Shown piece after piece: positions 4,944-5,780 of a stretch of DNA of 5,780 nucleotides. The stretch is from Alistipes sp. (lineage in GTDB: Bacteria; Bacteroidota; Bacteroidia; Bacteroidales; Rikenellaceae), in NCBI GenBank assembly GCA_017646785.1, contig JAGCLX010000041.1, positions 1 through 5,780 on the forward strand, in the 5' to 3' direction. The notes beneath the pieces were generated by a model. The model was not told the origin of the DNA, made no database searches, and saw only the letters and a program-made list of their open reading frames with translations. The position numbers and the translations under genes were made by a program. Every line of letters starts with the position of its first letter. The first letter of the stretch is position 1.

Positions 4944-5780
4944 TTAGAATGCGAATGACTTGATAGCCTTAACAGTCATCACATCGCTCTCGGGAAGCTC
5001 CAAAGCCTCTACCTCGTGGTAGATAACCTCGGCGCCACGCAAAGGAGCAACCTCCTCTGCCCAGATGCACTCAAAAGCGGGAGCTGCCTCGTTGTTAACT
5101 ACGATTGACTGGCACATAGCCGATACAACTGCGTTGTTACGCTCGTTGACATATGCGCGAAGCTCCTCGATGTCGTTAACCTGCGAAGGTGTAACGCCGT
5201 GACGCGCCACCTTACCCTCTGCGCCGTTAGCATCCTGTGCGTAAGAAACGATAGTCTGCTCGATATCCCACTCTGCGATGAAGAACTCGTAAGGTACATT
5301 GAGGTTTGCAATCTCGCTCCAGTAGCCACGGAACTCCGAGATGATATAACGGTCAGCGAGAGCGTTTACATCTGCATATGGGTCTGCGCTGATTGCTGTA
5401 AAGAGCGCTGATGCACCCTCGAGGTTGTTGTGTGTAACAGCAACGATAGGCTTGCCAGCAGTCAAAGCAACATCACCAAAGATGGTACCTGCCTCGTGCT
5501 CACCATTGTAGACGCCCAAAACCTCGATTGTGGGATTTACATTACCAACAGCTGTTGTTGTAACAGTAGAATTCAAGTCGAAGTAGCACTTCGCGAACTT
5601 ACCTGTCTTGACATCGATAGCCAAAACATAACCCATATAGGTAGTCTCGGGGTTAAGGTTTGCTACATAGAACTTTGCACTGCCATTGCGGTAGGGGTAG
5701 CCCTGCTGCTTGAGCTTGTCCAAAGCCTCCTGGTGTGTGAGACATGGGCTCTGACCCTCCATACACATCTGCATTACGAG
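4944..5780 (-). CDS. Partial paralogue of the neighbouring fibronectin-III-like lipoprotein (3' end)
   Basis: The reading frame is open through the right edge of the window (codons before the ATG at 5774 read L-V without a stop), so this is the C-terminal part, about 278 residues, of a longer protein. The ATG at 5774 is probably internal, because the sequence there aligns with the middle of repeat 4 of the neighbour. Counting from 5774, residues 37-62 (VANLNPETTYMGYVLAID, then VKTGKFAK) match the end of that repeat. Residues 75-216 match the neighbour's C-terminal domain almost without gaps, with shared EAGTIFG/EAGSIFG, ALTAGKPI/ALSAGKAI, LFT, GYW, PYxF, EW, DxNG and DIEELRAYV/DIEELRALV. It then has about 60 extra residues (217-276, ending KAIKSFAF) missing from the neighbour. 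A signal peptide would lie outside the window. Probably a surface or exported protein co-transcribed with the neighbour; function unknown. Confidence 0.85.
   Translation of the reverse strand, partial: LVMQMCMEGQSPCLTHQEALDKLKQQGYPYRNGSAKFYVANLNPETTYMGYVLAIDVKTGKFAKCYFDLNSTVTTTAVGNVNPTIEVLGVYNGEHEAGTIFGDVALTAGKPIVAVTHNNLEGASALFTAISADPYADVNALADRYIISEFRGYWSEIANLNVPYEFFIAEWDIEQTIVSYAQDANGAEGKVARHGVTPSQVNDIEELRAYVNERNNAVVSAMCQSIVVNNEAAPAFECIWAEEVAPLRGAEVIYHEVEALELPESDVMTVKAIKSFAF

Noticed and set aside
4919..4950. Separate promoter for the 681-residue lipoprotein gene
   Set aside because: AATATTTG misses one base of the -7 motif and there is no TTTG or TTG about 20 nt upstream on the minus strand.
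1..5780. CRISPR array, transposon ends, tRNA or rRNA genes, riboswitch
   Set aside because: No spaced repeats, no paired long inverted repeats with a transposase, no cloverleaf or rRNA-like stretch was seen in reading both strands.

Overview
The window looks like chromosomal DNA from the Bacteroidota, most likely Bacteroidales and perhaps close to Alistipes. The reasons are the gene order hemD-rnpA-yidD, a HemD-like protein of the Bacteroidales type, a TTG start, few Shine-Dalgarno sequences, a promoter matching the Bacteroides pattern (TTTG, about 20 nt, TAnnTTTG), and several repeat-built lipoproteins. Genus is an inference from protein style only.

Left part (about 93-1575, plus strand): a compact housekeeping operon. 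It holds a HemD-family protein, then the RNase P protein RnpA 18 bp later, then the membrane-insertion factor YidD, whose best start lies 44 nt inside rnpA. A strong hairpin with U-tracts on both sides (1617-1652) separates this operon from the convergent genes to its right and can serve both strands.

Right part (1667-5780, minus strand): three exported-protein genes, read from right to left. The first (4944 to beyond the right edge) is cut by the window. Next, 69 bp away, is its 681-residue lipoprotein paralogue (2829-4874), made of about four fibronectin-III-like repeats and a C-terminal domain shared with the first gene. A hairpin terminator and a 376-bp AT-rich gap follow. Last is a 261-residue lipoprotein (1667-2452) made of two similar lipocalin-like halves, with its own near-perfect Bacteroidota promoter. 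A run of eight C (eight G on the coding strand) between two identical 9-bp repeats sits just upstream of that promoter.

The left operon serves tRNA maturation and membrane protein insertion, with a HemD-like partner of uncertain role. The right part looks like cell-surface accessory material of unknown ligand. There is no sign of CRISPR, transposase, tRNA, rRNA or phage genes. The points most worth pursuing are the uncharacterised C-terminal domain shared by the tandem paralogues, the homopolymer tract upstream of the lipoprotein promoter, and the HemD-like protein with a charged tail.
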